Shown: piece by piece, positions 1 to 6,311 of the stretch
Numbering within the stretch: position 1 is the stretch's first letter
How the letters are laid out: each line of letters begins with the position of its first letter
Origin: Anaerolineae bacterium
GTDB taxonomy: Bacteria > Chloroflexota > Anaerolineae > Aggregatilineales > UBA2796
DNA: 10,333 nt
Direction: 5' to 3'
Assembly (NCBI GenBank): GCA_020851855.1
Contig: JADZBY010000314.1
Coordinates: 1 to 10,333, forward strand
Made by a program: the position numbers and the translations under genes
Notes under the pieces: generated by a model
The model's input: the letters and a program-made list of their open reading frames with translations, nothing else
What the model was told of the DNA's origin: nothing
Database searches by the model: none

Positions 1-406
1 CCTCGACAGAGCCGCTGAAGTCCACGTAGAACTCGTTCAGCCGCAGGCCACGATCCAGGGCCGGGACAAAGCCGCCTTCCGCCGCAATCGTGCCGATCAC
101 GCCGTTTTCAAAGCGCACCCGGTTGCCGTGCAGCGTGGGCGTGAACAGCGCGCCGAGCGGCGCAAACCGGGCGAAGCCGTCGCGGTCAATGTGGCTGATG
201 ATCAGGCCGATTTCGTCCATGTGCGCGGCGATCATGACCTTCGGGCCGCCGCTGCCCATCCGGCAGACCAGGTTGCCGCCCGCGTCGGTGCGCATCTCGT
301 CGGCCAGGTCTTTCACCAGGTCGCTGATGATGGCCCGCACCTGGCGCTCATAACCGCACGGCCCCCAGCTTTCGACAAGCGTCTTGATGAGTTGTTTGTC
401 TACCAC
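1..406 (-). CDS. M42 family metallopeptidase, third copy (partial, cut by left edge)
   Basis: The first 135 residues of an M42-family (FrvX/glutamyl aminopeptidase, TET-like) zinc or cobalt peptidase, which removes N-terminal residues from peptides in the cytoplasm. The visible part shows the family's first metal-binding block, A-A-H-M-D-E-I-G, with H62 as metal ligand and D64 next to it. It also shows the start of the insert domain and a L-N-E-F-Y-V-D-F segment that matches the family's lyiDiG region. The start is GTG at 406, three bases after the TAA of the upstream M42 gene. A GGAG sequence 9 nt upstream lies inside the end of that gene, so translation is probably coupled. The remaining ligands lie beyond the left edge, so activity cannot be judged. 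The family call is firm; the substrate is not known. Confidence 0.9.
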   Translation of the reverse strand, partial: MVDKQLIKTLVESWGPCGYERQVRAIISDLVKDLADEMRTDAGGNLVCRMGSGGPKVMIAAHMDEIGLIISHIDRDGFARFAPLGALFTPTLHGNRVRFENGVIGTIAAEGGFVPALDRGLRLNEFYVDFSGSVE

Positions 407-409
407 GAG

Positions 410-1468
410 TTATCGCTCCAATGTATCTGGCCCAAACGCCGCCAACGCGCCGCGCAACAGGCGCACCGTGTTTTCCAGGTCGCTGAGATCGAGCAGATTG
501 TACGGGCTGCGCAGGTAGCGCACCGGGACGCCCACGACGGCCACCGGCACACCCGCGCCGGACAGCGAGAGCAAGCCGCCTTCGGAGCGCGCTGCGCTGC
601 CCGCCTCGATTTGCACCGGGATTCCCGCCGCGCCCGCGCTTTTTCGCAGGTGAGCGACAAGCGCCGGAGACGCGATCAGGCCCGGATCGAGCAGAGTCAG
701 GGCCGGCCCGCCGCCCATCCGGATCACGGGCGTGCTGTCGTCGTCTTCCCGGCGCGGCAGGTCGTTACATTCCGCGCCGCGCAATACAAACGCCGCGTCG
801 GGCCGGATGCGGCTGGCCGCCACGCGCGCGCCGCGCCCGCCGATGGTTTCCTGGGCGGTGAACGCGGCGTACAGGTCAAAGGGCAGCGGCTCGCCCGCCA
901 ATAGCGCCAGCAAGGCCACACAGCCCGCCCGCGATTCGAACGCCTTGCCGCGCACCACGCTGCCGCCAAGCTCCGCGAACTCGGCCCGGAACGCGGCGCG
1001 GTCGCCCGGACCGGCCTTCACGCCACCCCTGTCTTCCGCGCCCACGTCAATGGGCAGTTCTTTCGGCTCAACGAGGTCGCGCCGGTCGTGGGAGAAGTGA
1101 ATGGGGGTCCACAGGAACACGCCGGGCTGCCTGTCTCTGCCGACCTGCACCCGTGCGGCGGGCAAGAAGCGCGCATCGTGCGCGCCGACGCCCGTCACGG
1201 TGATCAGCCCGTTGTCGCCCACCTCGGTGACCATGAAGCCCGGCTCATCCATGTGCGCCGTGACGAGCACGCGCAGCGGCGATGCGCCCGCGCCCTTTTT
1301 GAGCGCGGTCACGCTGCCCAGCGGGTCAACGCTCACATCCTGGGCGCGATCTTTCAGGGCGTCGAGGATGAGCCTTCGCACCTGGCGTTCGTCGCCCGCG
1401 ACGCCCACCGCCTCGGAGAGCGCCCGCAACTGGCCTTTGATGTCAAATGCAGCATTGTCCGCGCTCAT
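410..1468 (-). CDS. Degenerate M42 peptidase paralogue, probably non-catalytic or altered metal site
   Basis: A 352-residue protein that aligns with the upstream M42 peptidase from end to end. The ATG at 1468 overlaps the stop of that gene (ATGA), which is why the long upstream extension in this frame is not used. The first metal block is kept (A-H-M-D-E, H72 and D74), and so is the general-base Glu (Q-E at 206-207). The other ligands are changed: F-D-N-R became F-E-S-R (E178), the second Glu of Q-E-E is T208, the Asp of A-L-D-V is R230, and the late His of N-M-H-S is R320. The T-D-A turn before the C-terminal strands has also gone. The reading frame is intact, so this is a maintained protein and not a pseudogene. 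By family knowledge, M42 enzymes form tetrahedral dodecamers and mixed-subunit assemblies exist. I infer a structural or regulatory subunit, or an enzyme with a different metal requirement. Confidence 0.85.
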   Translation of the reverse strand: MSADNAAFDIKGQLRALSEAVGVAGDERQVRRLILDALKDRAQDVSVDPLGSVTALKKGAGASPLRVLVTAHMDEPGFMVTEVGDNGLITVTGVGAHDARFLPAARVQVGRDRQPGVFLWTPIHFSHDRRDLVEPKELPIDVGAEDRGGVKAGPGDRAAFRAEFAELGGSVVRGKAFESRAGCVALLALLAGEPLPFDLYAAFTAQETIGGRGARVAASRIRPDAAFVLRGAECNDLPRREDDDSTPVIRMGGGPALTLLDPGLIASPALVAHLRKSAGAAGIPVQIEAGSAARSEGGLLSLSGAGVPVAVVGVPVRYLRSPYNLLDLSDLENTVRLLRGALAAFGPDTLER

Positions 1469-2553
1469 GACGCGCTCTCCGATTCTGGCTGCTCGTCCGC
1501 ATCCCACACCACGCGCTTGACGAAGTCCGGCGTCAGTTCGGCAATGAACTCGGCCAGCAAACGGCCCAGGCGCTCCACGTCCTTCGTATCGAGCGTCTCC
1601 ACGCTGCTGTGCATGTTGCGCACCGGCGCGCCGAGCAGCGCCGCCGGGATGCCTTCGCGCGCGATCTGGATCGGCCAGGCGTCCGTGCCGCTCCCGGCGG
1701 GCGTCGGTTCGTAGGTGAGTGGGATTTCCAGCCGATCCGCCGTTTCTCTGATGGCCGTCATCAGCGCCGGGTGGAAATTCGGGCCGAGGCCGAGCGTTGG
1801 GCCGCCGCCGAGCCGGAAACTGGGCGACGGTGTGCCGGGCTGCGGCGCAAAGGTCACGTCCAGGGCGATGGCCAGATCGGGCGCGATCCGGTGGGCATCC
1901 GCGCCCGCGCCCCACGCGCCGCCCTCTTCCTGCACCGAGGCCACGGCCAGCACGTCCCAGGCGTGTACCCGGCTGGCCAGCGCATCCAGGCAGACCGTCA
2001 CCGCCGCCACGCTGGACCGGTTGTCAAAGGCTTTGCCCGCCACCCGGCTCCCGGCCAAATCAAGCGCCGGCGTATCGAGCGTCACCACGTCGCCCACGCG
2101 GATGCGCGCCTCGACCTCTTCGGGCAGCAGGCCAACATCGACAAACAGGTCTTCCCAGTCCGGGTACTGGCTCTGTTTGCTGCCGGGCAGCGTATGGCGC
2201 GGGTGTACGGCCACCACGCCGCGCACCGGCTCCCGGCCATGCACAATGACCGGCTTCCCGGCCACGTTGCGGTTGTCCGTGCCGCTGATGTCCGAGACGT
2301 GCAAGAAGCCGCGCTCGATCTTGTTCACGACCATGCCGATCTCGTCCATGTGGGCGCACAGCATGATCTTCGGGCGCGGCCCCGGGCCGGAGCCGTCCCG
2401 GTAGCCCACCAGGCTGCCCAGCGGGCTGGTATCAAAACGCGACACATAAGGCGTCCACGCCTCGCGAATCAGGTCGTGGATGGGCCGTTCGTGGCCGGTC
2501 GGGCCGTGCGCATTGCACAGCGTCTTGAGATGTGCCTTCAGGTCGAGCGTCAC
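1465..2553 (-). CDS. M42 family metallopeptidase (TET/FrvX type), catalytically complete
   Basis: A 362-residue cytosolic aminopeptidase of the M42 family with every expected active-site residue. These are H68 and D70 in C-A-H-M-D-E-I-G, bridging D177 in K-A-F-D-N-R, the catalytic and metal Glu pair E209/E210 in V-Q-E-E-G, D232 in A-L-D-V, and H315 in R-N-M-H-S. The G-S-G-T-D-A-W turn at 287-293 is also typical. Length is normal for the family, about 340-370 residues. The start is GTG at 2553, supported by AAAGGA 7 nt upstream. It is the first gene of the three-gene operon and overlaps the next by 4 nt. The family usually builds a hollow dodecamer that trims peptides released by proteases; the residue preference of this enzyme cannot be read from the sequence. 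'Cellulase M' annotations of such proteins are a legacy name. Confidence 0.95.
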   Translation of the reverse strand: MTLDLKAHLKTLCNAHGPTGHERPIHDLIREAWTPYVSRFDTSPLGSLVGYRDGSGPGPRPKIMLCAHMDEIGMVVNKIERGFLHVSDISGTDNRNVAGKPVIVHGREPVRGVVAVHPRHTLPGSKQSQYPDWEDLFVDVGLLPEEVEARIRVGDVVTLDTPALDLAGSRVAGKAFDNRSSVAAVTVCLDALASRVHAWDVLAVASVQEEGGAWGAGADAHRIAPDLAIALDVTFAPQPGTPSPSFRLGGGPTLGLGPNFHPALMTAIRETADRLEIPLTYEPTPAGSGTDAWPIQIAREGIPAALLGAPVRNMHSSVETLDTKDVERLGRLLAEFIAELTPDFVKRVVWDADEQPESESAS

Positions 2554-2560
2554 CGTCTAT

Positions 2561-2566
2561 TCCTTT
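2561..2566 (-). promoter_or_regulatory. Ribosome binding site for first M42 gene
   Basis: AAAGGA on the minus strand, 7 nt before the GTG at 2553. It decides this non-ATG start. Confidence 0.7.
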
Positions 2567-2595
2567 GTTGCAGTTACGGCGCAAACGATGCTCAC

Positions 2596-2613
2596 GTCCG
2601 GCGTGCGCCGGAC
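2596..2613 (-). promoter_or_regulatory. Perfect hairpin in the leader of the M42 operon
   Basis: GTCCGGC and GCCGGAC form a perfect 7-bp stem around a 4-nt loop, lying between the stop of the stalk-protein gene and the first M42 gene. No T-run follows on either strand, so it is not a classical intrinsic terminator. It may still end or attenuate transcription coming from the stalk-protein gene, or fold in the M42 leader. Confidence 0.4.
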
Positions 2614-2658
2614 AAGCGACTGTTCACCCGGTTTCAGGCGTTGGGCGTACATCAGTTC

Positions 2659-2664
2659 AGTATA
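2659..2664 (-). promoter_or_regulatory. Possible -10 box for the M42 operon
   Basis: TATACT (5 of 6 to the sigma-70 consensus) on the minus strand, just after the stop codon of the upstream gene and about 105 nt before the M42 start. No good -35 box is visible at 16-18 nt, so this is weak. Read-through from the stalk-protein gene is the alternative. Confidence 0.25.
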
Positions 2665-2665
2665 G

Positions 2666-3301
2666 TCAAAGGGTGGGCGTCAGGCTAGGCGTCTCCGTCG
2701 GAGTGGGTGTAAAAGTCGGCGTGGGCGTCTCGGTTTCAGTTTCAGTCGGGAGCAGGAACACGGTCAGGGTCGCCGTCGGGGTTTCGGTCCAGGTCGGCGT
2801 GGGTGTTGCGGTTTCAGTCTCCGTGGGCGGCGGAGAGGTCGCCGTCGGCTCCACCGGGGTGCTGGTCGGCGGCACGATGACGATGGGCGTCTCCGAGGGC
2901 AAGACGGGCGGCGCGGGCGTCCAGGTCGGGTTGGTGAACGGCGTCCAGGTGGGGGCGGGCGGCTGGGTGGGCAACACCGGCGACGTGGGCACGAACGGCG
3001 AGGTGGGGATCAGCCAGAGCTGCGTCGGCGTGGGCCGCAGCGGGCTGATCAGGGACGGCTGCACCAGGGTGACAAATCCGGCGGGCGTGATGCTGGGGCG
3101 CAGGCTGGGCACGACCAGCGACGGCGTGCCGCCGAGCAAATCCGTGCCTTGCGGCGTGGGCGTGCGCGACCCGCGCGACGGTGCAACGGTCAGAAGCGCC
3201 AGCCCCACGCAATAACACGGCAGCGTTGCCAGGATGATGAACAGCAGCGTCATCTGAATGGTGCGCTGCCGTCGCGCGGCGGCGTCTGTGGCCAGTCCCA
3301 T
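2666..3301 (-). CDS. Membrane-anchored Pro/Thr-rich stalk protein
   Basis: A 211-residue protein of unknown function. A short basic N-terminus (R-R-Q-R at 10-13) precedes one hydrophobic span at about 15-40. The rest is low-complexity and rich in Pro, Thr, Ser and Glu, ending in T-E-T-E-T-E-T-P-T-P-T type repeats. The charge pattern puts the tail outside the cell. No folded domain, sortase motif or convincing lipobox is visible, although Cys residues occur within the span (C29, C31). Such tails act as rigid extracellular stalks or wall-spanning linkers in many Chloroflexota proteins; here nothing is attached at the end. The ATG at 3301 has GGAGA about 10 nt upstream, slightly long spacing. 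It is transcribed towards the M42 operon with a gap of about 112 nt. Confidence 0.75.
   Translation of the reverse strand: MGLATDAAARRQRTIQMTLLFIILATLPCYCVGLALLTVAPSRGSRTPTPQGTDLLGGTPSLVVPSLRPSITPAGFVTLVQPSLISPLRPTPTQLWLIPTSPFVPTSPVLPTQPPAPTWTPFTNPTWTPAPPVLPSETPIVIVPPTSTPVEPTATSPPPTETETATPTPTWTETPTATLTVFLLPTETETETPTPTFTPTPTETPSLTPTL
2715..2818. repeat. Imperfect direct repeat inside the stalk gene
   Basis: A 26-nt unit at 2715-2740 recurs at 2793-2818 with three differences, starting GTCGGCGTGGG and ending CGGTTTCAGT. It encodes the Thr/Glu/Pro-rich tail on the minus strand and could allow slippage or recombination that changes tail length. Confidence 0.6.
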
Positions 3302-3353
3302 GCGCCGTTTTTCTCCGTCCGCAGTCCGCCCATGAGAAGCGATGATCGCGCTT

Positions 3354-3382
3354 ACTGTAGCACTTTAAGCACCCATCTGCAA
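3354..3382 (-). promoter_or_regulatory. Candidate promoter of the stalk-protein gene
   Basis: On the minus strand, TTGCAG (3377-3382) and TACAGT (3354-3359) are separated by 17 nt, giving a leader of about 45 nt before the ATG at 3301. A perfect 5-1-5 palindrome, GCGATGATCGC at 3339-3349, covers the expected transcription start. The match to sigma-70 boxes is only moderate. Confidence 0.3.
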
Positions 3383-3432
3383 CGTGAGCGGACCTCGCCG
3401 CCAGGGTTATCGCACCAAAATCGACTGAGAGC

Positions 3433-3540
3433 GCCCCACGCTGAAGCATGGGGCTAAAGCTGCCAAGCCCTACCGGGCTGAGAACAGCATTCCAGCCCGA
3501 ACGGGCTTTGTACATTCAGCCCGGTCGCTTCAGCGCCGGG
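3433..3540. repeat. Four-hairpin palindromic repeat cluster (REP/BIME-like)
   Basis: This block fills much of the 289-nt gap between the stalk gene and the HAD gene. It holds four stem-loops: 3433-3454 (GCCCCA/TGGGGC with inner GC-TGAA-GC), 3466-3479 (AGCCC/GGGCT), 3494-3507 (AGCCC/GGGCT) and 3520-3540 (CCCGG-CGC around TTCA, with a one-base bulge). The two middle hairpins are also inverted copies of one another (3465-3482 against 3491-3508). GCTGAAGC and GCTTCAGC loops sit at the two ends in opposite orientation, so the whole unit is roughly palindromic. This layout is that of dispersed intergenic repeats; copy number cannot be known from one window. It lies 3' of the HAD gene and could also stop transcription. 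Confidence 0.65.
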
Positions 3541-3590
3541 CGGGCCTGACGCGGCGGCGATCCATCCAGTTTGATTCGTTTGCCCTGCCC

Positions 3591-4265
3591 TCACCGCCCC
3601 ACCAGCGCCAGCAACTTCTCCAGACTCGTGTCCGCCAGCGAGCTGAGGGTGAGCGCCGCGCCGTCGGGACGGGGCAGGTGCGCGGTAAGCGCATTCGGCA
3701 CGGCCACGCAGCGCATCCCGGCGGCCAGCGCGGCCTGCATCCCAACCGGCGAATCCTCAACGGCGATGCAGCGCTCCGGCGCAACGCCCAGGCACGCCGC
3801 TGCGTTCAGATACACATCTGGCGCGGGCTTTGGATGCGCCACGTGCTCAAAGGTGGAGATGCAGCCGAACGGCTCGCGTAGGCCGAGGTGGCTCAGCCAG
3901 CGCTCGATCCAGCCCAGGTCCGAGTTCGACGCGATGGCCAGCGGTATACCGGCCTGCCGCGCCGATTCGATCAGCTCACGCACGCCGGGCAGCGCGTCCT
4001 GAAGGCCGCAGCGCTCCAGGTAACGCTCGAACTGCTCGCGGCGCGTCTCTGTGCCCAGTGCGACCCCCGTCAGCCGCTCAAAGTGCGCCGCCGGGTCAAA
4101 AACGTGGTCGAGCGCCGCGTATACCACGCCGATGCGCTGCTTCCACAGGTCCAGCGGTAAATCCAGGCCGTGCGCTGCGTACAGGTCCCGCCACGTTTCG
4201 TAATCGGGCGTCTCCGTGTCCAGAATCGTGCCGTCCATGTCGAAGATAATGGCGATGTGATCCAC
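3591..4265 (-). CDS. HAD-family phosphatase, beta-phosphoglucomutase/PGMB-like
   Basis: A 224-residue cytosolic HAD hydrolase with all four motifs. Motif I is F-D-M-D-G-T-I-L-D-T-E (D9 nucleophile, D11 acid/base), motif II is S113 in I-A-S-N-S, motif III is K146 in H-P-K-P-A-P-D, and motif IV is E170-D171 in V-E-D-S-P-V-G. The helical C1 cap lies at about 17-85, placing it with the beta-phosphoglucomutase, phosphoglycolate phosphatase and sugar-phosphatase subgroup. The H-P-K-P-x-P-D form of motif III and the E-D-S form of motif IV favour that group, but the substrate cannot be assigned. The start is GTG at 4265; the ribosome site is weak, and the first motif so close to the N-terminus leaves no better choice. 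It is a single gene, divergent from the zinc-ribbon gene. Confidence 0.92.
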   Translation of the reverse strand: MDHIAIIFDMDGTILDTETPDYETWRDLYAAHGLDLPLDLWKQRIGVVYAALDHVFDPAAHFERLTGVALGTETRREQFERYLERCGLQDALPGVRELIESARQAGIPLAIASNSDLGWIERWLSHLGLREPFGCISTFEHVAHPKPAPDVYLNAAACLGVAPERCIAVEDSPVGMQAALAAGMRCVAVPNALTAHLPRPDGAALTLSSLADTSLEKLLALVGR

Positions 4266-4292
4266 GTGTCCGCTTTCGTGTCCTCAACTTTC

Positions 4293-4321
4293 ATGCTAGG
4301 CTTTGCCCCGCGCACTGTCGC
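4293..4321 (-). promoter_or_regulatory. Candidate promoter of the HAD gene
   Basis: GCGACA (4316-4321) and TAGCAT (4293-4298) on the minus strand, 17 nt apart, each 4 of 6 to the sigma-70 consensus. This would give a leader of about 20 nt. It lies in the 157-nt divergent gap between the HAD and zinc-ribbon genes. Confidence 0.25.
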
Positions 4322-4422
4322 CAGTCACGCTGCGCGGGATTTTCGCTTGCGGCGCGTGAAGAGGCAAAAAAAGAGCGGGGTGTTCGGGCTGTTTCACCGC
4401 ATTTCACCGGGAGATAAGGCCG

Positions 4423-5034
4423 ATGCGCTTTGAATTGCCTGCCGAAGACGAGCCAGCCTTCCCCGCGCTGTGCCACTGCTGCGGGCGGGCGGCGGAAGTC
4501 GACCGTAAACTCAGCCTCTCGCGCCTGGTGGTGCGTGGCAAGAGCCAGGAAGCGGTGACGAAGCAGTACACCATACCCCTGTGCGCCCGCTGCGGACGCG
4601 CCGACGACCGGATCGCGCTGATGAGCTGGGCGTCGGCGCTGCTGGGCATGATCGTCATCAGCGCCGGGACGTTCGTTGCCCTGCTGTATCTCCAGGGAGT
4701 GCTGCAACGCGCCGGCATCAACCTGGGTTACGGCGAGGTTATCAGCGAGCGCGGCAATGGCCTGCTCATCCTGGCCGGGATGGCTCTCATCGCCGGTATC
4801 CTGGGCGGCGGCGTGATCGAAGGGCTGCTCAAGCTGCTGGCCGTCCCCTTCCTGGGCCGCGCGCTGTACTGGGCGCCGTTCCTGCTGCGGCAGGTGTTCG
4901 GCGATGTGGCCTACGTGGCCGGATTGACCGGCAAATTCACAGACGACGGGCGACGGGTGCAGCTGCGCTTCTTCAACCCGGCGGTCGGGCGCGCCTTTGC
5001 GCAGGAAAACGACGTCAAACCGGCAGACGGCTGA
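4423..5034 (+). CDS. Zinc-ribbon protein with two membrane spans, unknown function
   Basis: A 203-residue protein I do not recognise. The N-terminus carries two Cys pairs, C17-x2-C20 (in C-H-C-C-G) and C54-x2-C57 (in C-A-R-C-G), 33 residues apart, which should form a treble-clef or zinc-ribbon module. Hydrophobic spans follow at about 67-91 and 112-143. The C-terminal 40 residues contain a short beta-rich stretch (V-Q-L-R-F-F-N-P) typical of small membrane proteins whose soluble parts both face the cytoplasm. The ATG at 4423 has GGGAG 9 nt upstream. The gene stands alone, divergent from the HAD gene and convergent with the homoserine dehydrogenase gene. A sensor or assembly role is possible but unsupported. 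Confidence 0.8.
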   Translation: MRFELPAEDEPAFPALCHCCGRAAEVDRKLSLSRLVVRGKSQEAVTKQYTIPLCARCGRADDRIALMSWASALLGMIVISAGTFVALLYLQGVLQRAGINLGYGEVISERGNGLLILAGMALIAGILGGGVIEGLLKLLAVPFLGRALYWAPFLLRQVFGDVAYVAGLTGKFTDDGRRVQLRFFNPAVGRAFAQENDVKPADG

Positions 5035-5037
5035 TGC

Positions 5038-5071
5038 GGTCCGCGTTTCATCGCGTCGCCGTGCACGGACC
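5038..5071. terminator. Possible bidirectional terminator between convergent genes
   Basis: GGTCCG (5038-5043) and CGGACC (5066-5071) form a 6-bp stem with a 22-nt GC-rich loop in the 37-nt gap between the two convergent stops. There is no T-run, so the call rests on position and symmetry. Confidence 0.3.
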
Positions 5072-6085
5072 TCAGCGCAGCGCGTTGATCAGGTCGGCCA
5101 GCAGCCCATAAGCCGTGGTTTTTGGGCCGGGATTGTGCTCGGTCAGGGTCAGGCCGGGCAGTACATCCGTCTCAAAGTGCACCAGCGACGACGTGCCCAT
5201 CACCGAGGCCAGCGGGTCGGTCAGACTGACCTTTTCCATGCCCACGCGGGCGCGGATGCTCCCCGCCTCGTCGCGCTCGGCAGTGCACACCAGCTTGTAG
5301 CGGAAGCCCTGCGCCAGCGCTTCCTGGACTGCCTCGCCCGTCAGGCCGCGAATCCCACTCCGCTCGACCTGCGCCGGGTCAAGCGGGCTATCCATGAGCA
5401 CGGTGGCCAGCGCCGTCACCTTGACCGTCGCATCCCAGCCATCCACATCGGCGCTGGGGTCCGTCTCCGCGATGCCGATGGCCTGCGCCTCACGCACGGC
5501 GGCGTCAAAGTCCAGGCCGGCTTCCATACGGGTCAGGATATAATTGGTGGTGGAGTTCAGGATGCCGCGAAAACGCACGATGCTCGCGGCGGGCAGAGCA
5601 TCGCGGAACAGCGAGAAGATCGGCGCGCCATCCATCACCGTCGACTCGAACATGAAGCGTTTGCCGTGCTGTAGGGCCAGATCGCGTAAGTCGTGGTAGG
5701 CGTGTACGATGGGGCCTTTGTTCGCCGTGATGGCGTGTGCACCCAATTCGAGCGCCGTGCGTAGATGGTGAATGGCCGGTTGGCCGGTCTGGGCGTTGAG
5801 CGAGCTGTTCTCAAAGAGCACGTCGGCGCGCGCACGGTCCAGCCAGGCGCGCACCGGGTCAGCGCCGGTATCGGCCATCGGCGCGGGGAGTTCGCCCCGG
5901 AGCAGCGTTTCCGGGTCCAGCCCATCCGGCGCGGCGATCCAGCCCAGGCGGCGCGAGGCGACGCCCGTGATCTGCCAATCGAAGCCGTACCGGTCGCGCA
6001 GCGTGGCGCGCTTTTCGACGAGAAGGCGTAGCAGAGCCTTCCCGACATTGCCAAAGCCGAGCAAGCAGAGGTTGTAGGTTTTCAC
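5072..6085 (-). CDS. hom: Homoserine dehydrogenase, short form without ACT domain
   Basis: A 337-residue NAD(P)-dependent oxidoreductase that would interconvert aspartate 4-semialdehyde and homoserine, on the route to threonine and methionine. The Rossmann motif is G-F-G-N-V-G (10-15). T-A-N-K at 120-123 and G-I-L-N-S-T-T-N-Y-I at 174-183 match the family. The catalytic block E-T-D-P-S-A-D-V-D-G-W-D-A-T-V-K holds E207, D218 and K222, the substrate-binding and proton-relay residues. Many bacterial enzymes exceed 400 residues because of a C-terminal ACT domain; this one ends after the catalytic domain, so feedback by threonine through ACT is not expected. The start is GTG at 6085 with GAAGG 9 nt upstream. 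No aspartate kinase, thrB or thrC is adjacent. A homoserine-dehydrogenase-like paralogue with another substrate is the main alternative. Confidence 0.88.
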   Translation of the reverse strand: MKTYNLCLLGFGNVGKALLRLLVEKRATLRDRYGFDWQITGVASRRLGWIAAPDGLDPETLLRGELPAPMADTGADPVRAWLDRARADVLFENSSLNAQTGQPAIHHLRTALELGAHAITANKGPIVHAYHDLRDLALQHGKRFMFESTVMDGAPIFSLFRDALPAASIVRFRGILNSTTNYILTRMEAGLDFDAAVREAQAIGIAETDPSADVDGWDATVKVTALATVLMDSPLDPAQVERSGIRGLTGEAVQEALAQGFRYKLVCTAERDEAGSIRARVGMEKVSLTDPLASVMGTSSLVHFETDVLPGLTLTEHNPGPKTTAYGLLADLINALR

Positions 6086-6115
6086 GTCGAAGCGCCTTCT
6101 TAATCGTGGGCGTCA

Positions 6116-6129
6116 TGGTCGCTCGACCA
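6116..6129. promoter_or_regulatory. Inverted repeat upstream of homoserine dehydrogenase (candidate operator)
   Basis: A perfect 6-2-6 palindrome, TGGTCG-CT-CGACCA, 30 nt before the GTG start and just downstream of a weak promoter (TACCAT at 6138-6143 and TTCGCA at 6162-6167 on the minus strand, 18 nt apart). This is where a repressor would block transcription. No cognate regulator is in the window. Confidence 0.35.
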
Positions 6130-6173
6130 GTGCTGTTATGGTAACTGATTCGTCCGCGAGATGCGAACGCAGT

Positions 6174-6279
6174 CCCTCACTCCCCCGGCCCCTCTCTCCC
6201 AGGGGGCGAGAGGGGAGTATAGAATGCAGGGCGCGGGTTTTTCACCCCTCGCCATAAGGGAGAGGGGCTGGGGTGAGGG
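6174..6279. repeat. MITE-like inverted-repeat element
   Basis: The left arm starts CCCTCACTCCCCCGGCCCCT and the right arm ends with the near-complement, GGGGCTGGGGTGAGGG. Each arm spans about 25 nt and has an internal GAGAGGGG/CCCCTC hairpin. A 40-nt AT-richer centre lies between them, including TATAGAAT at 6218-6225. There is no reading frame inside. Arms of this CCCTCACCCC-CCCCTCTCCC type are common as dispersed repeats in many bacterial genomes, from general knowledge. The element fills most of the 226-nt gap between the homoserine dehydrogenase and the 2TM gene and ends 32 nt before the latter's ATG. No clear target-site duplication is visible. Confidence 0.7.
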
Positions 6280-6311
6280 TTGTTCTCCCAGTGCAAGGAC
6301 ATAGAAAGCGC

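Noticed and set aside
128..904. Long plus-strand open frame opposite the M42 genes (also those at 1088-1714 and 1609-2688)
   Set aside because: They lie antisense to clear M42 genes, are rich in Arg/His/Ala/Pro as expected of GC-rich shadow frames, and show no family motif.
410..1468. Calling the degenerate M42 gene a pseudogene
   Set aside because: It has an intact frame of family length, good start coupling and conserved structural segments; only active-site residues are changed.
1469..1915. 149-residue N-terminal extension of the degenerate M42 gene
   Set aside because: It overlaps the intact M42 gene in another frame and is low-complexity; the ATG at 1468 with the ATGA overlap is the natural start.
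2680..2840. Intergenic VNTR in the GTCGGCGTGGG-rich stretch
   Set aside because: It is explained by the coding of the Pro/Thr-rich tail on the minus strand; kept only as an internal direct repeat.
3433..3540. CRISPR-like array
   Set aside because: The repeated pieces are short inverted hairpins without regular spacing or unique spacers, and no cas gene is present.
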